From positions 310,001 through 374,000 of the forward strand of contig NZ_FOIJ01000005.1 of assembly GCF_900111745.1 (NCBI RefSeq): 64,000 nucleotides of DNA, given 5' to 3'. Made by a program: the position numbers and the translations under genes. The DNA comes from Stigmatella erecta. Its GTDB lineage: Bacteria > Myxococcota > Myxococcia > Myxococcales > Myxococcaceae. The notes below the pieces were generated by a model, which saw nothing but the letters and a program-made list of their open reading frames with translations, did no database searches and was not told the origin of the DNA. Each line of letters begins with the position of its first letter. Positions within the stretch are counted from its first letter, which is position 1. Below are positions 16,094 to 24,755 of the stretch, piece by piece.

Positions 16094-17587
16094 ATGGCTG
16101 ACAATAAGAATTACCTGAAAGAGTTGTTCCAGATTCGCGGCCTGGAGGTCCCCCTCCAGGCGGAGCCGATGGTGGGGACTGGGTTGGTGCCCACCTCCCA
16201 GAGCGACGCGCATGTGTCGGGAGAGGCGCGCTTCATGTCCTCCCTGGCCGCGCTGCTCTACAACGTCGAGCCCGTGCAGGAGGACGGGGGCGAGGCGCGC
16301 TTCGACAAGGGCGAGGTGATGAAGGCCATCGCGCGCATCGACGGCCTCATCGAGACGCAGGTGAACGAGATCCTCCACGCGGAGGAGTTCCAGAAGATGG
16401 AGTCCGCGTGGCGGGGGTTGGATGATCTCGTCCAGCAGACCAACTTCCAGGCGGACATCACCATCGACATCCTGGATGTCAACAAGGACGAGCTGGCCGA
16501 GGACTTCGAGAAGAACTCCAGCAACATCTTCTCGAGCGCCCTGTTCGACAAGATGTACATCAAGGAGTACGACCAGTTCGGCGGCAAGCCCTACGGGGTG
16601 ATGCTGGGGCTGTACGAGTTCACCGCCTCGCGGCCGGACCTCACCTGGCTGGAGCGCATGGGCAAGGTGGCCAACGCCGCGCACTGCCCCTTCATCTCCG
16701 CGGTGAGCCCCAAGTTCTTCGACTGCGACAGCGTCGAGCAGCTCGAGTCGCTCAAGGACCTGGACGGCGTGCTGAGCCACCCGCGCTACAGCAAGTGGAT
16801 GGAGCTGCGCGACAAGGAAGAGGCCGCCTACATCGGGCTGACGCTGCCCCGCTACGTGGTTCGCCTGCCGTGGGATCCGGACATCAACCCCTGCGACGTG
16901 CTCAACTTCAAGGAGGACGCCGAGGGCGACTCGAAGAAGTACCTCTGGGGCAACACGGCCTACTTGCTGGGCCGCAACCTGGTGAAGGCCTTCGAGCAGT
17001 CCGGCTGGTGCCAGTCCATCCGCGGCCCCAAGGGCGGCGGGCTCGTCACGGGCCTGCCCGTGGACACCTTCACCCTGCGCGGGCAGAAGATGATCCAGGC
17101 GCCGGTGGAGATCGCCATCCCGGACTACCGCGAGTACGAGTTCGCCCGCAACGGCTTCATCCCGCTGGTGCACCGCAAGGGCTCGAGCGACGCGACGTTC
17201 TTCAGCACCCAGTCCATCAAGCGGGCCAAGAAGTTCAAGGATCCGAAGGACTCGGAGAACTCGCAGCTCGTCACCAACCTGGCCTATACCTTCTCCATCA
17301 CCCGGCTGGCGCACTACATCAAGAGCATCGCGCGCGACAACATCGGCAGCACCGCCGATGCGGCCTACGTCCAGCGCGAGCTCAACGCGTGGCTGGCCGA
17401 CTACATCACCACCGTGGTGAATCCGGATGACCTGACCGTACGGCGCTTCCCTTTCAAGGCCACGGAGGTCATCGTGGAGACCCGGCCCGGTGAGCTGGGC
17501 TGGTATGACTGCAAGGTGGCCGTCATGCCGCACATTCAGTTCGAGGGGCTTGACGTGAAGTTGATGCTGGAGTCCCGGCTCGGGTAG
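16094..17587 (+). CDS. tssC: T6SS contractile sheath large subunit TssC (VipB)
   Basis: A 497-aa sheath subunit. The ATG at 16094 (MADNKNYLKE) follows GAGGAG with about ten bases spacing; an in-frame GTG at 16073 is less likely. Recognisable TssC features are the ILHAEEFQKMESAWRGLDDL helix, DILDVNKDELAEDFEK, SSALFDKMYIKEYDQFGG, PFISAVSPKFF, RYVVRLPWDP and the C-terminal TVRRFPFKATEVIVETRPG. Length and order match the family. With TssB it forms the contractile sheath around the Hcp tube. Confidence 0.97.
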   Translation: MADNKNYLKELFQIRGLEVPLQAEPMVGTGLVPTSQSDAHVSGEARFMSSLAALLYNVEPVQEDGGEARFDKGEVMKAIARIDGLIETQVNEILHAEEFQKMESAWRGLDDLVQQTNFQADITIDILDVNKDELAEDFEKNSSNIFSSALFDKMYIKEYDQFGGKPYGVMLGLYEFTASRPDLTWLERMGKVANAAHCPFISAVSPKFFDCDSVEQLESLKDLDGVLSHPRYSKWMELRDKEEAAYIGLTLPRYVVRLPWDPDINPCDVLNFKEDAEGDSKKYLWGNTAYLLGRNLVKAFEQSGWCQSIRGPKGGGLVTGLPVDTFTLRGQKMIQAPVEIAIPDYREYEFARNGFIPLVHRKGSSDATFFSTQSIKRAKKFKDPKDSENSQLVTNLAYTFSITRLAHYIKSIARDNIGSTADAAYVQRELNAWLADYITTVVNPDDLTVRRFPFKATEVIVETRPGELGWYDCKVAVMPHIQFEGLDVKLMLESRLG

Positions 17588-17637
17588 AGCGCCTCACCAT
17601 TTCCAGACAGCAGTTGATCCTTTCAGAGGAGGACACA

Positions 17638-18216
17638 ATGTCAGCAGATGAATTTGTCCGTCAGATGGATGTCGTCCAGGGATTCAGCGAGAAGCAGGCA
17701 AGCCGGGCCGCGGTCGGGTTCATCACGGACCTGAAGATTGGCGATCTGGAGTTTGCGTCAGACGAGTTCAAGGTCATCAATCCCGAGACGGGACAGCCGC
17801 TGCCGAAGGTGGTCGGCGTGATGAGCGACTACGCGTGGAACACGGGTCCCGCGGACGCCATGTACCTGTCGGCGCAGATCTCGACCGTGAACAAGCAGAA
17901 GCTGTCCACCATGATTTTCAGCAAGATGGGCAGCATCGAGGTCAAGTTCGCGTACGCCATCTATGAATATGATCCGGTGGCGAAGGAGTACTTCAAGTCG
18001 TGCTCCTGCGACGCGCCGCTCACGGGCATCCTGGAGAAGCGCGGCGAGAAGCTGAGCGTGTCCATGGCGCAGCAGGCGTCCTCCGAGGTGGGGGAGCCCA
18101 TGAACTTCACCCTCTCGCTGGGCATCAAGGCGCAGGCCGAGCAGCAGGTCAAGCTGGCCATGGCCTCCAAGGCCAACATCGTCAAGCCGTGGGGCATCGG
18201 TAAGGCCGCGAAGTAA
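17638..18216 (+). CDS. hcp: Hcp-type T6SS tube protein (TssD)
   Basis: A 192-aa protein starting at ATG 17638 behind a very strong AGAGGAGGA ribosome site, the best in the cluster, as expected for an abundant tube subunit. The sequence is beta-rich (FITDLKIGDLEFASDEFKV, MGSIEVKFAYAIYEYDP, GEPMNFTLSLGIKAQ) and sits directly after tssC, the classical hcp position. It is longer than typical Hcp (about 160-170 aa) and identity to textbook Hcp is not obvious by eye, so the call leans on position, size and fold. An IglC-like tube protein is an alternative name for the same role. Confidence 0.75.
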   Translation: MSADEFVRQMDVVQGFSEKQASRAAVGFITDLKIGDLEFASDEFKVINPETGQPLPKVVGVMSDYAWNTGPADAMYLSAQISTVNKQKLSTMIFSKMGSIEVKFAYAIYEYDPVAKEYFKSCSCDAPLTGILEKRGEKLSVSMAQQASSEVGEPMNFTLSLGIKAQAEQQVKLAMASKANIVKPWGIGKAAK

Positions 18217-18240
18217 CGGCCCTCCGTCAGGAGTCCATGT

Positions 18241-19494
18241 ATGCAGCGCCACAAGCTCGCGCGGGTCCGCTGGCAAGTTGGCCAGACGCTCCTTCCCGAG
18301 CACTTTCGTGCCCAGGACGAGGCCCTCTCGTCCGAGACACGGCTGCATGCCGAGTTGTCCGGGCTGCCCCAGGTGGGCATCGCCACGTTCTCCTGGAGCG
18401 AGGCGTTGCTGGCCGAGGGCAGCCTGTCGGTCTCCGCGTTGACGGCCGTCCTGCCAGGAGGCTTCCTGGTGGACGTGCCGGGCAATGCCGCCCTGCCGCC
18501 CTTCTCGCTCGAGGCCACCGGCCGCGCGGAGGTGCCCGTCTACCTGCACCTGCTGGAGGAGACGCGGGGCGCGGAGACGGTGCCGCTCTACGCGGATGAG
18601 CCGCCGGGCGTGCAGCGCTACGTGCGCCGGCTGTTGCTCTCCAGCGAGCAGTCCATCGACCGGGCCCTGGCCTCGCTGGAGCTGGTGGTCTTCTCCAAGA
18701 ACCTGGAGGGGGCCTGGCGTCCCGCGGCCCGGAAGGTTCCGCCCCTGCTGCTGGTGGGGGCCAATCCCTTCCTCAACGAGCTGCTGGGGGAGCTGGACAC
18801 GCTGCTGGAGAAGGCCCACGGCCAGCTGCGCACCTTGCTGCTAGACAGCTACCAGCGCGGCGACCGGCTGGCGAGCGCCCGCAGGACCCTGCTCGAGGTG
18901 CGTAGGCTCCAGTCCCTGCGCGCGGACATGCGCGGCGGCATCTGCCCGCACCCCTACGCCTTCTTCGACGCCCTGCGCCGGTTCTACTTCGAGGTCTGCT
19001 GCTACCTGGAGTTGGATCCCGATGGCGCCCTGCCCGCGTACCGCCATGACGAGCTGGGCGCGGGGCTGTGGGGGTGGATGGACCTGCTGGACCGGGCCTT
19101 CCGTCCCGAGGACACGCGGCTCACCTACAAGGCCTTCGAGATGAAGGAGGGCCAGTTCGTCCTGTCGCCCTTGCCCGCCCTGGAGGAGGGCGTGCAGAGC
19201 GAGCTGTACCTGCTGGTCCGCAGCGAGGACCCCAGCCAGCGGCCCTCGATGGAGGGGGTGAAGGTGGCCAGCCCCTCGCGCCTGTCCGCGGTGCGCCGGC
19301 TGGCGCTCCGGGGCATCCCCTTCGATTATGTGCCGCACCCGGCCTTTCCCCACGCCTTCGGGCCGGAGATCTCCTGGTACAAGCTGTCGCTGGGGGAGGA
19401 GTGGCAGCATGCCTTGCGCGACAACGGCATGGCCTTCTTCGCCACCTCCGCGCTGCAGAGGACCCAGGTCTTTCTGTTCTGGCGCAGGGCGTGA
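18241..19494 (+). CDS. tssK: T6SS baseplate subunit TssK
   Basis: A 417-aa protein with TssK features: the N-terminal RVRWQVGQTLLPEHFRAQDE, which docks to the baseplate, YADEPPGVQRYVRRLLLSSE, VPPLLLVGANPFLNELLGEL, and a helical middle followed by a C-terminal domain containing LVRSEDPSQRPSM and a late ISWYKLS. TssK joins the baseplate to the TssL/TssM membrane complex. Start at ATG 18241 with AGGAG about seven bases upstream. Five bases separate it from tssE. Confidence 0.93.
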   Translation: MQRHKLARVRWQVGQTLLPEHFRAQDEALSSETRLHAELSGLPQVGIATFSWSEALLAEGSLSVSALTAVLPGGFLVDVPGNAALPPFSLEATGRAEVPVYLHLLEETRGAETVPLYADEPPGVQRYVRRLLLSSEQSIDRALASLELVVFSKNLEGAWRPAARKVPPLLLVGANPFLNELLGELDTLLEKAHGQLRTLLLDSYQRGDRLASARRTLLEVRRLQSLRADMRGGICPHPYAFFDALRRFYFEVCCYLELDPDGALPAYRHDELGAGLWGWMDLLDRAFRPEDTRLTYKAFEMKEGQFVLSPLPALEEGVQSELYLLVRSEDPSQRPSMEGVKVASPSRLSAVRRLALRGIPFDYVPHPAFPHAFGPEISWYKLSLGEEWQHALRDNGMAFFATSALQRTQVFLFWRRA

Positions 19495-19499
19495 GCGCG

Positions 19500-19892
19500 A
19501 TGTCCCGGCCCTCCTTCCTCGACAAGTTCGTCACCCCCTCGCAGCGCCCGGAAGCGCGGAGCGAGCTGCACCAGGTCTGTGAGAACATCGAGGCCGTGCT
19601 CAACACCAAGGAGGGTTACGGCTACTTCGTCGAGGGCTTTGGCCTGGGGCGCTACACGGAGAAGTCCGGCACCCGGGACCTGATGAAGACGCTCACCGAG
19701 GAGATGCTGCACTCGGTGGAGCAGCATGAGCCGCGCTTGAAGGAGGCGCGGCTGGAGCTGCGGGGCCAGGACTCCGGCCTGTGGCTGCACTTCGTCTTGA
19801 CTGGCTCCGTGACGGGCTCTGCCTGTACGCTTCGGGTTCTCTTCCACACCATCAGCGGCCAGGTGCGCGTGGAAGCCGACGAGGACGCGTGA
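19500..19892 (+). CDS. tssE: T6SS baseplate gp25-like subunit TssE
   Basis: A 130-aa lysozyme-like (phage gp25 fold) wedge protein. The N-terminus SFLDKFV and the middle IEAVLNTKEGYGYFVEGFGL match TssE, as do the following EMLHSVEQHEPRLKEARLEL. The end, LHFVLTGSVTGSACTLRVLF, corresponds to the last beta strands. TssE starts sheath assembly at the baseplate. The start is the ATG at 19500, five bases after tssK. The stop overlaps the vgrG start by one base. Confidence 0.93.
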   Translation: MSRPSFLDKFVTPSQRPEARSELHQVCENIEAVLNTKEGYGYFVEGFGLGRYTEKSGTRDLMKTLTEEMLHSVEQHEPRLKEARLELRGQDSGLWLHFVLTGSVTGSACTLRVLFHTISGQVRVEADEDA

Positions 19893-21541
19893 TGGAGAGC
19901 CCCCCCGGCGAACGGCTGTCCCTGTCGCTCACCCTGACGGTGGGGGGCACCGCCCACACGTTCACCGGGGGCCACATCAAGCGCTTCGCGCTGGAGCTGT
20001 GGAGCTGGGGGTGGGAGGGGGAGCTCGAGTTCCTCCTGACGGACACCCAGGCGCATGGCGGCCAGGAGAAGGATGAGCTGCTGGCCGCCTTCCTCAAGCC
20101 GGAGCTCATCGCGGTGACGTTCGAGCTGAAGGCCGCGCTGCCGGAGACGTCGGCCCAGCTCAGCGCGACCGCGTTGAAGGTCCAGGGCTTCGTGACCGAG
20201 AAGACGCTCGCCGAGGAGCCCGTTGCCAGCGGGGCCAGCGGCCTCCTCCTCCACCGCCGGTATGGCATCCGGTTCCTGGACGCCGCGCGCCTGCTGTGGC
20301 GCCAGCACCACCCCTGTGCGCTCTACACCGCGAAGACGGTCCAGGATGTGCTGGAGGAGCACAAGGGCGAGAAGATCCCCCTCACCTATGACTGGGCGGC
20401 GGGTCTGGGCACCCAGCACCCCATGCTCTTCGTGGGATTGGATCCTCAGGGCGGCGCCAGCTTCTATGACTGGGTGCTCTGGTACGTGCACTCCCACGCC
20501 GGCGTCTTCACCTACGACTACGCGGCCCAGGGCTACGTGTTCACCGGGGCCAAGTCCGCCGCGGGCACGCCGCTGCAGCTGCATGCGGACAACCTGCAGC
20601 GGCTGGAGGTGCTGCTGCCCGAGGTCATCCGCCATGACGTGACGGTGCTCAACGCCGTGGCGGAGGGGCCTCAGCGCCAGCCGGTGACGCAGACGCAGGC
20701 CGTCTCGGGCATTCGCCAGGATGTGCTGCTGTGCACCCCCATCGCGGACGAGGTGCAGGCGCGGGTGGATCTGGAGACGGCACGGCTGAAGGCGCGGGGG
20801 CCGGAGCTGGAGCTCACCTGGCGCTCCTTTCCCGAGAAGGCCGTGGCCCCCGGCACGCTGGTGAAGTTGCCGGCCGGCGAGGCCTGGGGCGCCGCGGGCA
20901 TCGCGAAGGACGCGGTGCTGCGCGTGCGCAGCCTGGCCGTGGCCGGCGAGGTGGGGCCGGAGCTGGAGCGCGAGGTGTACGGCGAGGAGGACACGCGGCT
21001 GGCCTCGTTCCGGATGAGCACCCGGCTGGAGCCGAAGGACGCGCCCACCGTGGACTTGCCCGCCTGGCAGCCGCCTTCCTATCCCCGGTACGTGGAGGGG
21101 CTCATCGTCAGCGAGCAGGGCGCGGAGAAGGACGAGACCTGGCAGGCCTATACCGACTCGGCCACGTCGCTGGACGGTTACAAGGTGAAGGTGCCGCTCT
21201 TCGCGGAGCAGATCATCCCCGCGCCGTTCAACCCCAACCTGTTGCCGGGCCACTTCTACTTCCCCGCGTACAAGGGGGAGCGGGTGCTGGTGGCGCTCGA
21301 CTTCAAGCGCGCGTGGATCAAACGCTTCCTGGATTGGCGCACCGGGGTGCGCATGCCGCAGGACGGGCAGGGCGTGCAGCTGATGGTGGGCAAGACGCCC
21401 GAGAACGGGACGGCGCTCAAGCACTACTACACGGACGACAAGCCCGTGTTCCTGATGCAGCGCACGAACGCGAAGGACACGCAGAAGATCCAGTTGAACG
21501 AGGGCACGCTGCTCATCCAGGTCAAGGAAGAGCCCGCGTGA
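19892..21541 (+). CDS. vgrG: VgrG spike protein without its own long beta-helix (TssI)
   Basis: A 549-aa protein starting at ATG 19892 (TGATG overlap with tssE). It has the gp27-like base (FALELWSWGWEGELEFLLTD, RRYGIRFLDAARLLWRQHH, LYTAKTVQDVLEEHKG, FYDWVLWYVHSHAGVF) and the OB-fold/gp5-like part (YVEGLIVSEQG, YKVKVPLFAEQI, FNPNLLPGHFYFPAYKGERV). It stops soon after the strand QLNEGTLLIQVKEEPA, where other VgrGs continue into a beta-helical needle. The needle appears to be encoded separately by the next gene. VgrG trimers sit on the Hcp tube and carry effectors. Confidence 0.93.
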   Translation: MESPPGERLSLSLTLTVGGTAHTFTGGHIKRFALELWSWGWEGELEFLLTDTQAHGGQEKDELLAAFLKPELIAVTFELKAALPETSAQLSATALKVQGFVTEKTLAEEPVASGASGLLLHRRYGIRFLDAARLLWRQHHPCALYTAKTVQDVLEEHKGEKIPLTYDWAAGLGTQHPMLFVGLDPQGGASFYDWVLWYVHSHAGVFTYDYAAQGYVFTGAKSAAGTPLQLHADNLQRLEVLLPEVIRHDVTVLNAVAEGPQRQPVTQTQAVSGIRQDVLLCTPIADEVQARVDLETARLKARGPELELTWRSFPEKAVAPGTLVKLPAGEAWGAAGIAKDAVLRVRSLAVAGEVGPELEREVYGEEDTRLASFRMSTRLEPKDAPTVDLPAWQPPSYPRYVEGLIVSEQGAEKDETWQAYTDSATSLDGYKVKVPLFAEQIIPAPFNPNLLPGHFYFPAYKGERVLVALDFKRAWIKRFLDWRTGVRMPQDGQGVQLMVGKTPENGTALKHYYTDDKPVFLMQRTNAKDTQKIQLNEGTLLIQVKEEPA

Positions 21542-21572
21542 GGGCCGGTCCCTACCGAGAAGGCGAGGAGCC

Positions 21573-22175
21573 ATGGGCAAGCTTGTCTGCACCGTCGAAC
21601 TGGACAAGGTGAAAGGCGTCACCGTAAAGGTGGAGAATGCCGACGCCCAAATCACGCAGACCCTGGTGATGGACGGCGAGAGCATCACCCTCACGGTGGC
21701 GGGCTCAGCGGAGACGAGCACCGTCGTCCAGAAACAGGACAGCGTCACCATCACCTGTAAGGATTTCACCGTGGACGCCACCGGGACGCTCACCCTCAAG
21801 TCGAAGGACGCTTCGAGCTGGACGAGCCAGGCCACGCTCCAGCTGGAGAGCACCCAGGACATGACGGTCACCTCCAAGGCCAAGCTCACCCAGAGCGCCA
21901 CCTCGGACATGAAGCTGTCGTCCAACACCAATGTGGGCGTGGAGGCCGGCTCGCAGCTGGACCTCAAGGGCATGCAGACGAGCCTCACGGCCTCGACGGG
22001 CGAGAACAAGGTGGAGGGGATGACGCTGAAGATGTCGGGCAAGACGCAAGCGGAGCTGTCCTCCGCGATGACCAAGGTGGCCGCGCAGGGCAAGCTCGGC
22101 CTGGAGTCCTCGGGCGTCGCCGAGCTCAAGGGCTCCTTGACGAACGTCAGCGGCTCGGTTGTGAAGTTGGGGTAA
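21573..22175 (+). CDS. Separate beta-helical spike/needle protein
   Basis: A 200-aa protein behind GAGGAG at ATG 21573. Nearly the whole sequence is short alternating strands rich in Thr, Ser, Val and Lys with Gly/Asn turns (SITLTVAGSAETSTV, LQLESTQDMTVTSKAKLTQ, GVEAGSQLDLKGMQ), the pattern of the triple-stranded beta-helix that normally ends VgrG. It has no signal peptide. Its place right after a VgrG truncated at that point suggests a two-gene spike, with the PAAR-like DUF4280 protein as tip. I know of no standard gene name. Confidence 0.75.
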   Translation: MGKLVCTVELDKVKGVTVKVENADAQITQTLVMDGESITLTVAGSAETSTVVQKQDSVTITCKDFTVDATGTLTLKSKDASSWTSQATLQLESTQDMTVTSKAKLTQSATSDMKLSSNTNVGVEAGSQLDLKGMQTSLTASTGENKVEGMTLKMSGKTQAELSSAMTKVAAQGKLGLESSGVAELKGSLTNVSGSVVKLG

Positions 22176-22181
22176 GGGGCG

Positions 22182-23831
22182 GTGAGCGATTCCTCGGACC
22201 GGATCTACCAGGACTACCTGAGCGAATTGGATGCGCTGGAACGCTTCCGGCAGCGCTTCCTGGAGTCCCACCCCTCCGTGCCGCTGGACCGGGAGGATCC
22301 GCACGTGCGGCGCCTCATCGAGTCCATGGCCTTCTTCGCGGTGCAGACGCGGGTGGCCACGCAGCACAACCTGAGCTCGACGTGGCTGCGCCTGTTCTCC
22401 TCCTTCTTCGACTTCCTGCTGAAGCCGCTGCCGGCGGTGGCCATGGTGCAGGCGCTGCCCACGGAGAAGATGACGGAGACGCTGGTGCTCCCGCGGGGCA
22501 CCGAGCTGCGGCTGGCGCCCTCGCATGGGGCGGCGGGGAGCTTCCGCACCCGGCGCCACCTGCGCCTGCTGCCCATCGCCATGCGGGGCACGCAGGTGCT
22601 GCGCCTGGACGACGGCCGCTACCGGCTGCTCGTGCACTTCGAGTCCGCCTTCCCCCGGAGAGACCCCGTGGGGATGTTCAGCCTGTACGTGCGCCACCTG
22701 GATGAGTACCGGCCCTCGCTGGCCGTCTTCCACGCGCTGCGCAAGCACCTCCAGCAGCTCACCGTGGTGTATGACGCCCCGGCCCATGAGTCCTCCCAGG
22801 GCATGCCGTGCGAGTACTCCTTCGGGGATGCGCCGGCCGAGCTGGAGGACGCGGGCGACTTCGAGCACCCCCTGCAGCGCGTGCGCGGCTTCTTCCAGAT
22901 GCCCGAGCAGGGGCTCTTCCTCCACGTGGCGGTGCCCTCGCACCGCAAGGAGTGGAGCCGCTTCTCGCTGTGCCTGGACCTGGACAAGTCCTGGACGGTG
23001 GGGCGCTCCACCCACCCGGACTTCTTCCAGCCCTTCGTCGTGCCGGTGGAGAACCTCAAGGCCGAGCCCGCGCAGCCCATCTCCGCGGATGGCACCCGCT
23101 CGGAGTACACCATCCGCGGCATGACGGCCGGCCGGGATCTGGAGCTGCACGCCGTCACCGGCGTGTACGTGCTGGGCCGCTCGGGGCGCACGCCCATGCG
23201 CCCGGCCTTCCTGCCGGGGGAGGGGCCCAGCTACGAGCTGGAGGAGTCGCTCGATGAGCAGATGCGCCCGCGCCACGGCCTGCTGGTGCGCCTGCCCGAG
23301 GCGTTCCTCGAGCCGCAGAAGCTCCTGGTGGAAGCCCTCTGGTATCAGCCGCGCTTTGTCTCCGAGGCCACGGGCAAGGTGACGGTGTCCACGCCGGGCC
23401 GGCACGTGGAGGGGCTCAAGTGGCAGCTGGTGGGCCGGCTCGAGCCGCACCGGGACAGCGCGCTGCGCAACGACGTCACGGGGCTGACGCGGCTGCTGTC
23501 CTGGAAGGTGAAGTCCACGCTGGATCGCAACGAGCTTGCCGCGCTGTTGACCTACCTGGGCACCCCCGCCGAGGAGCCCTTCCACCGCGTCATTCCGTGG
23601 ATCCGGGAGCTCAAGGCCACGGTGGCCCCGGACGGCGCGCTGCGCGGCTCGGGACTGTTGCACGTCTATGAATTGTTGCTGGAGCCATTCGATGCCAGCG
23701 CCGAGTCCCTGGTGGCCTGTTTCCTGGAGCAGGTGCAGCAGTTGCTGGAGGCCTGGAACGGTGAGGCGTCGGTGGTGCTGCGGCCCACGGTGGCGGGGGG
23801 CGGCGCCTTCCCGCTGAAAGCAACCTCATGA
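22182..23831 (+). CDS. tssF: T6SS baseplate subunit TssF
   Basis: A 549-aa protein starting at GTG 22182. The N-terminus YQDYLSELDALERFRQRFLE, then DPHVRRLIESMAFFAVQTR and the following SSFFDFLLKPLPAVAMVQA, match TssF (DUF879), as does the threshold phrase LVLPRGTELRLAPS. The middle contains VVYDAPAHESS and a beta-rich domain; the C-terminus includes LGTPAEEPFHRVIPWIREL. The usual length is about 580-620 aa, so this one is slightly short. The end overlaps the tssL start by four bases. TssF with TssG forms the wedge core. Confidence 0.9.
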   Translation: MSDSSDRIYQDYLSELDALERFRQRFLESHPSVPLDREDPHVRRLIESMAFFAVQTRVATQHNLSSTWLRLFSSFFDFLLKPLPAVAMVQALPTEKMTETLVLPRGTELRLAPSHGAAGSFRTRRHLRLLPIAMRGTQVLRLDDGRYRLLVHFESAFPRRDPVGMFSLYVRHLDEYRPSLAVFHALRKHLQQLTVVYDAPAHESSQGMPCEYSFGDAPAELEDAGDFEHPLQRVRGFFQMPEQGLFLHVAVPSHRKEWSRFSLCLDLDKSWTVGRSTHPDFFQPFVVPVENLKAEPAQPISADGTRSEYTIRGMTAGRDLELHAVTGVYVLGRSGRTPMRPAFLPGEGPSYELEESLDEQMRPRHGLLVRLPEAFLEPQKLLVEALWYQPRFVSEATGKVTVSTPGRHVEGLKWQLVGRLEPHRDSALRNDVTGLTRLLSWKVKSTLDRNELAALLTYLGTPAEEPFHRVIPWIRELKATVAPDGALRGSGLLHVYELLLEPFDASAESLVACFLEQVQQLLEAWNGEASVVLRPTVAGGGAFPLKATS

Positions 23832-24466
23832 AACTCGAGCATTGGCAGACCGTCCTCCGGACCCACCGTCAGGCGCTGGCGTTGATGGATCAGTCCTTGC
23901 CGCGGGAGCCCGCCGCGGGCGAGCCCCGCACGCAGGTGCGGGTCGGCATGCTGGGCCTGGCCATGCTCCAGAAGCAGCTGGAGGCGGAGGTGACGGGCCT
24001 GTGCAACGTGCTCGGCAGCGCCTACCGGGAGGAAGAGGTGCTGGAGGCCCGCCGCCCGTTCGTCTACCTGCTCGATGAGCTGGTGCTGCGCAGGTTGTCG
24101 GAGAGCGAGTACCTCGACTGGCCGTTTCTTCAGTACAAGCTCTTCAACTCGGTCTCGGGCGGAGATGCCTTCTTCGAGCTGGCGGATGAGAAGCTGGCCT
24201 CGCGGGGAACCTCGCCCCTGGTCTTCGAGATGCTCCACTTCGCGCTGACCGCCGGGTTCCAGGGCAAGTACTCGGAGAACGCGGCCCGGTTGCGCGAGTA
24301 CAAGGAACGCCTGGCGGCCCGCATTCCGAAGCCCGAGGCCGTGCCTGCCCCCCCGCCCCCCGTGTCCCAGCCCCCGCTCGTCCACTCGTTCCCCGTGCGG
24401 TACTACGCGGCGTCGGGTTTCGTGGTGGTGGCCCTCCCGGTGCTACTCTGGTGGCTGTCGAGATGA
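23828..24466 (+). CDS. tssL: T6SS inner-membrane protein TssL (DotU-type), short form
   Basis: A 212-aa protein. The cytoplasmic DotU domain shows VLEARRPFVYLLDELVLRR, YLDWPFLQYKLFNSVSGGDAF and VFEMLHFALTAGFQGKYSE, the last being the most conserved TssL phrase. A Pro-rich linker follows, then one C-terminal transmembrane segment (FVVVALPVLLWWLSR) and the end. No peptidoglycan-binding OmpA domain is fused, unlike extended TssL proteins, so another protein may anchor the complex to the wall. Overlaps tssF by four bases (ATGA) and the next small gene by four bases. Confidence 0.93.
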   Translation: MKLEHWQTVLRTHRQALALMDQSLPREPAAGEPRTQVRVGMLGLAMLQKQLEAEVTGLCNVLGSAYREEEVLEARRPFVYLLDELVLRRLSESEYLDWPFLQYKLFNSVSGGDAFFELADEKLASRGTSPLVFEMLHFALTAGFQGKYSENAARLREYKERLAARIPKPEAVPAPPPPVSQPPLVHSFPVRYYAASGFVVVALPVLLWWLSR

Positions 24467-24753
24467 AGGACGAGGCGCTGACGATGCGGGAGTCCCAGGA
24501 CCCCCGGATGTATCTGGGACGGCTGGAGCAGCTCATCCGTTCCGAGCTGGGCCCGCTGCAGGCCGGCGTGGAGCCCTTGCTGGGAGAGGTGCGCGCGGGG
24601 GTGGCCGCGCTCTATCCGGAAGCGGGGGCCACGCGGCTCTCGCCCCAGGAGCACCAGGCCCAGCACGCGAAGCTCCTTCAAACCCTGGATGGCCTGGAAG
24701 AGGTGCTGGAGGCACTCCAGCTGGCCGCGCGAGTGGGCCGGGGGAAGGGCTGA
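24463..24753 (+). CDS. Small T6SS-linked protein of unknown function, 96 aa
   Basis: The ATG at 24463 overlaps the tssL stop (ATGA), and the stop is two bases before tssM, so it is locked into the membrane-complex operon. It is entirely helical and charged (MYLGRLEQLIRSELGPLQAG, LLQTLDGLEEVLEALQLAA), soluble, without Cys. I do not recognise a family. Position suggests a chaperone or adaptor of TssL/TssM. A second ATG at 24484 would shorten it by seven residues. Confidence 0.7.
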   Translation: MKDEALTMRESQDPRMYLGRLEQLIRSELGPLQAGVEPLLGEVRAGVAALYPEAGATRLSPQEHQAQHAKLLQTLDGLEEVLEALQLAARVGRGKG

Positions 24754-24755
24754 GC

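Noticed and set aside
15221-17533. Minus-strand open frame of 770 codons opposite tssB and tssC
   Set aside because: No motifs; TssB and TssC on the plus strand are certain.
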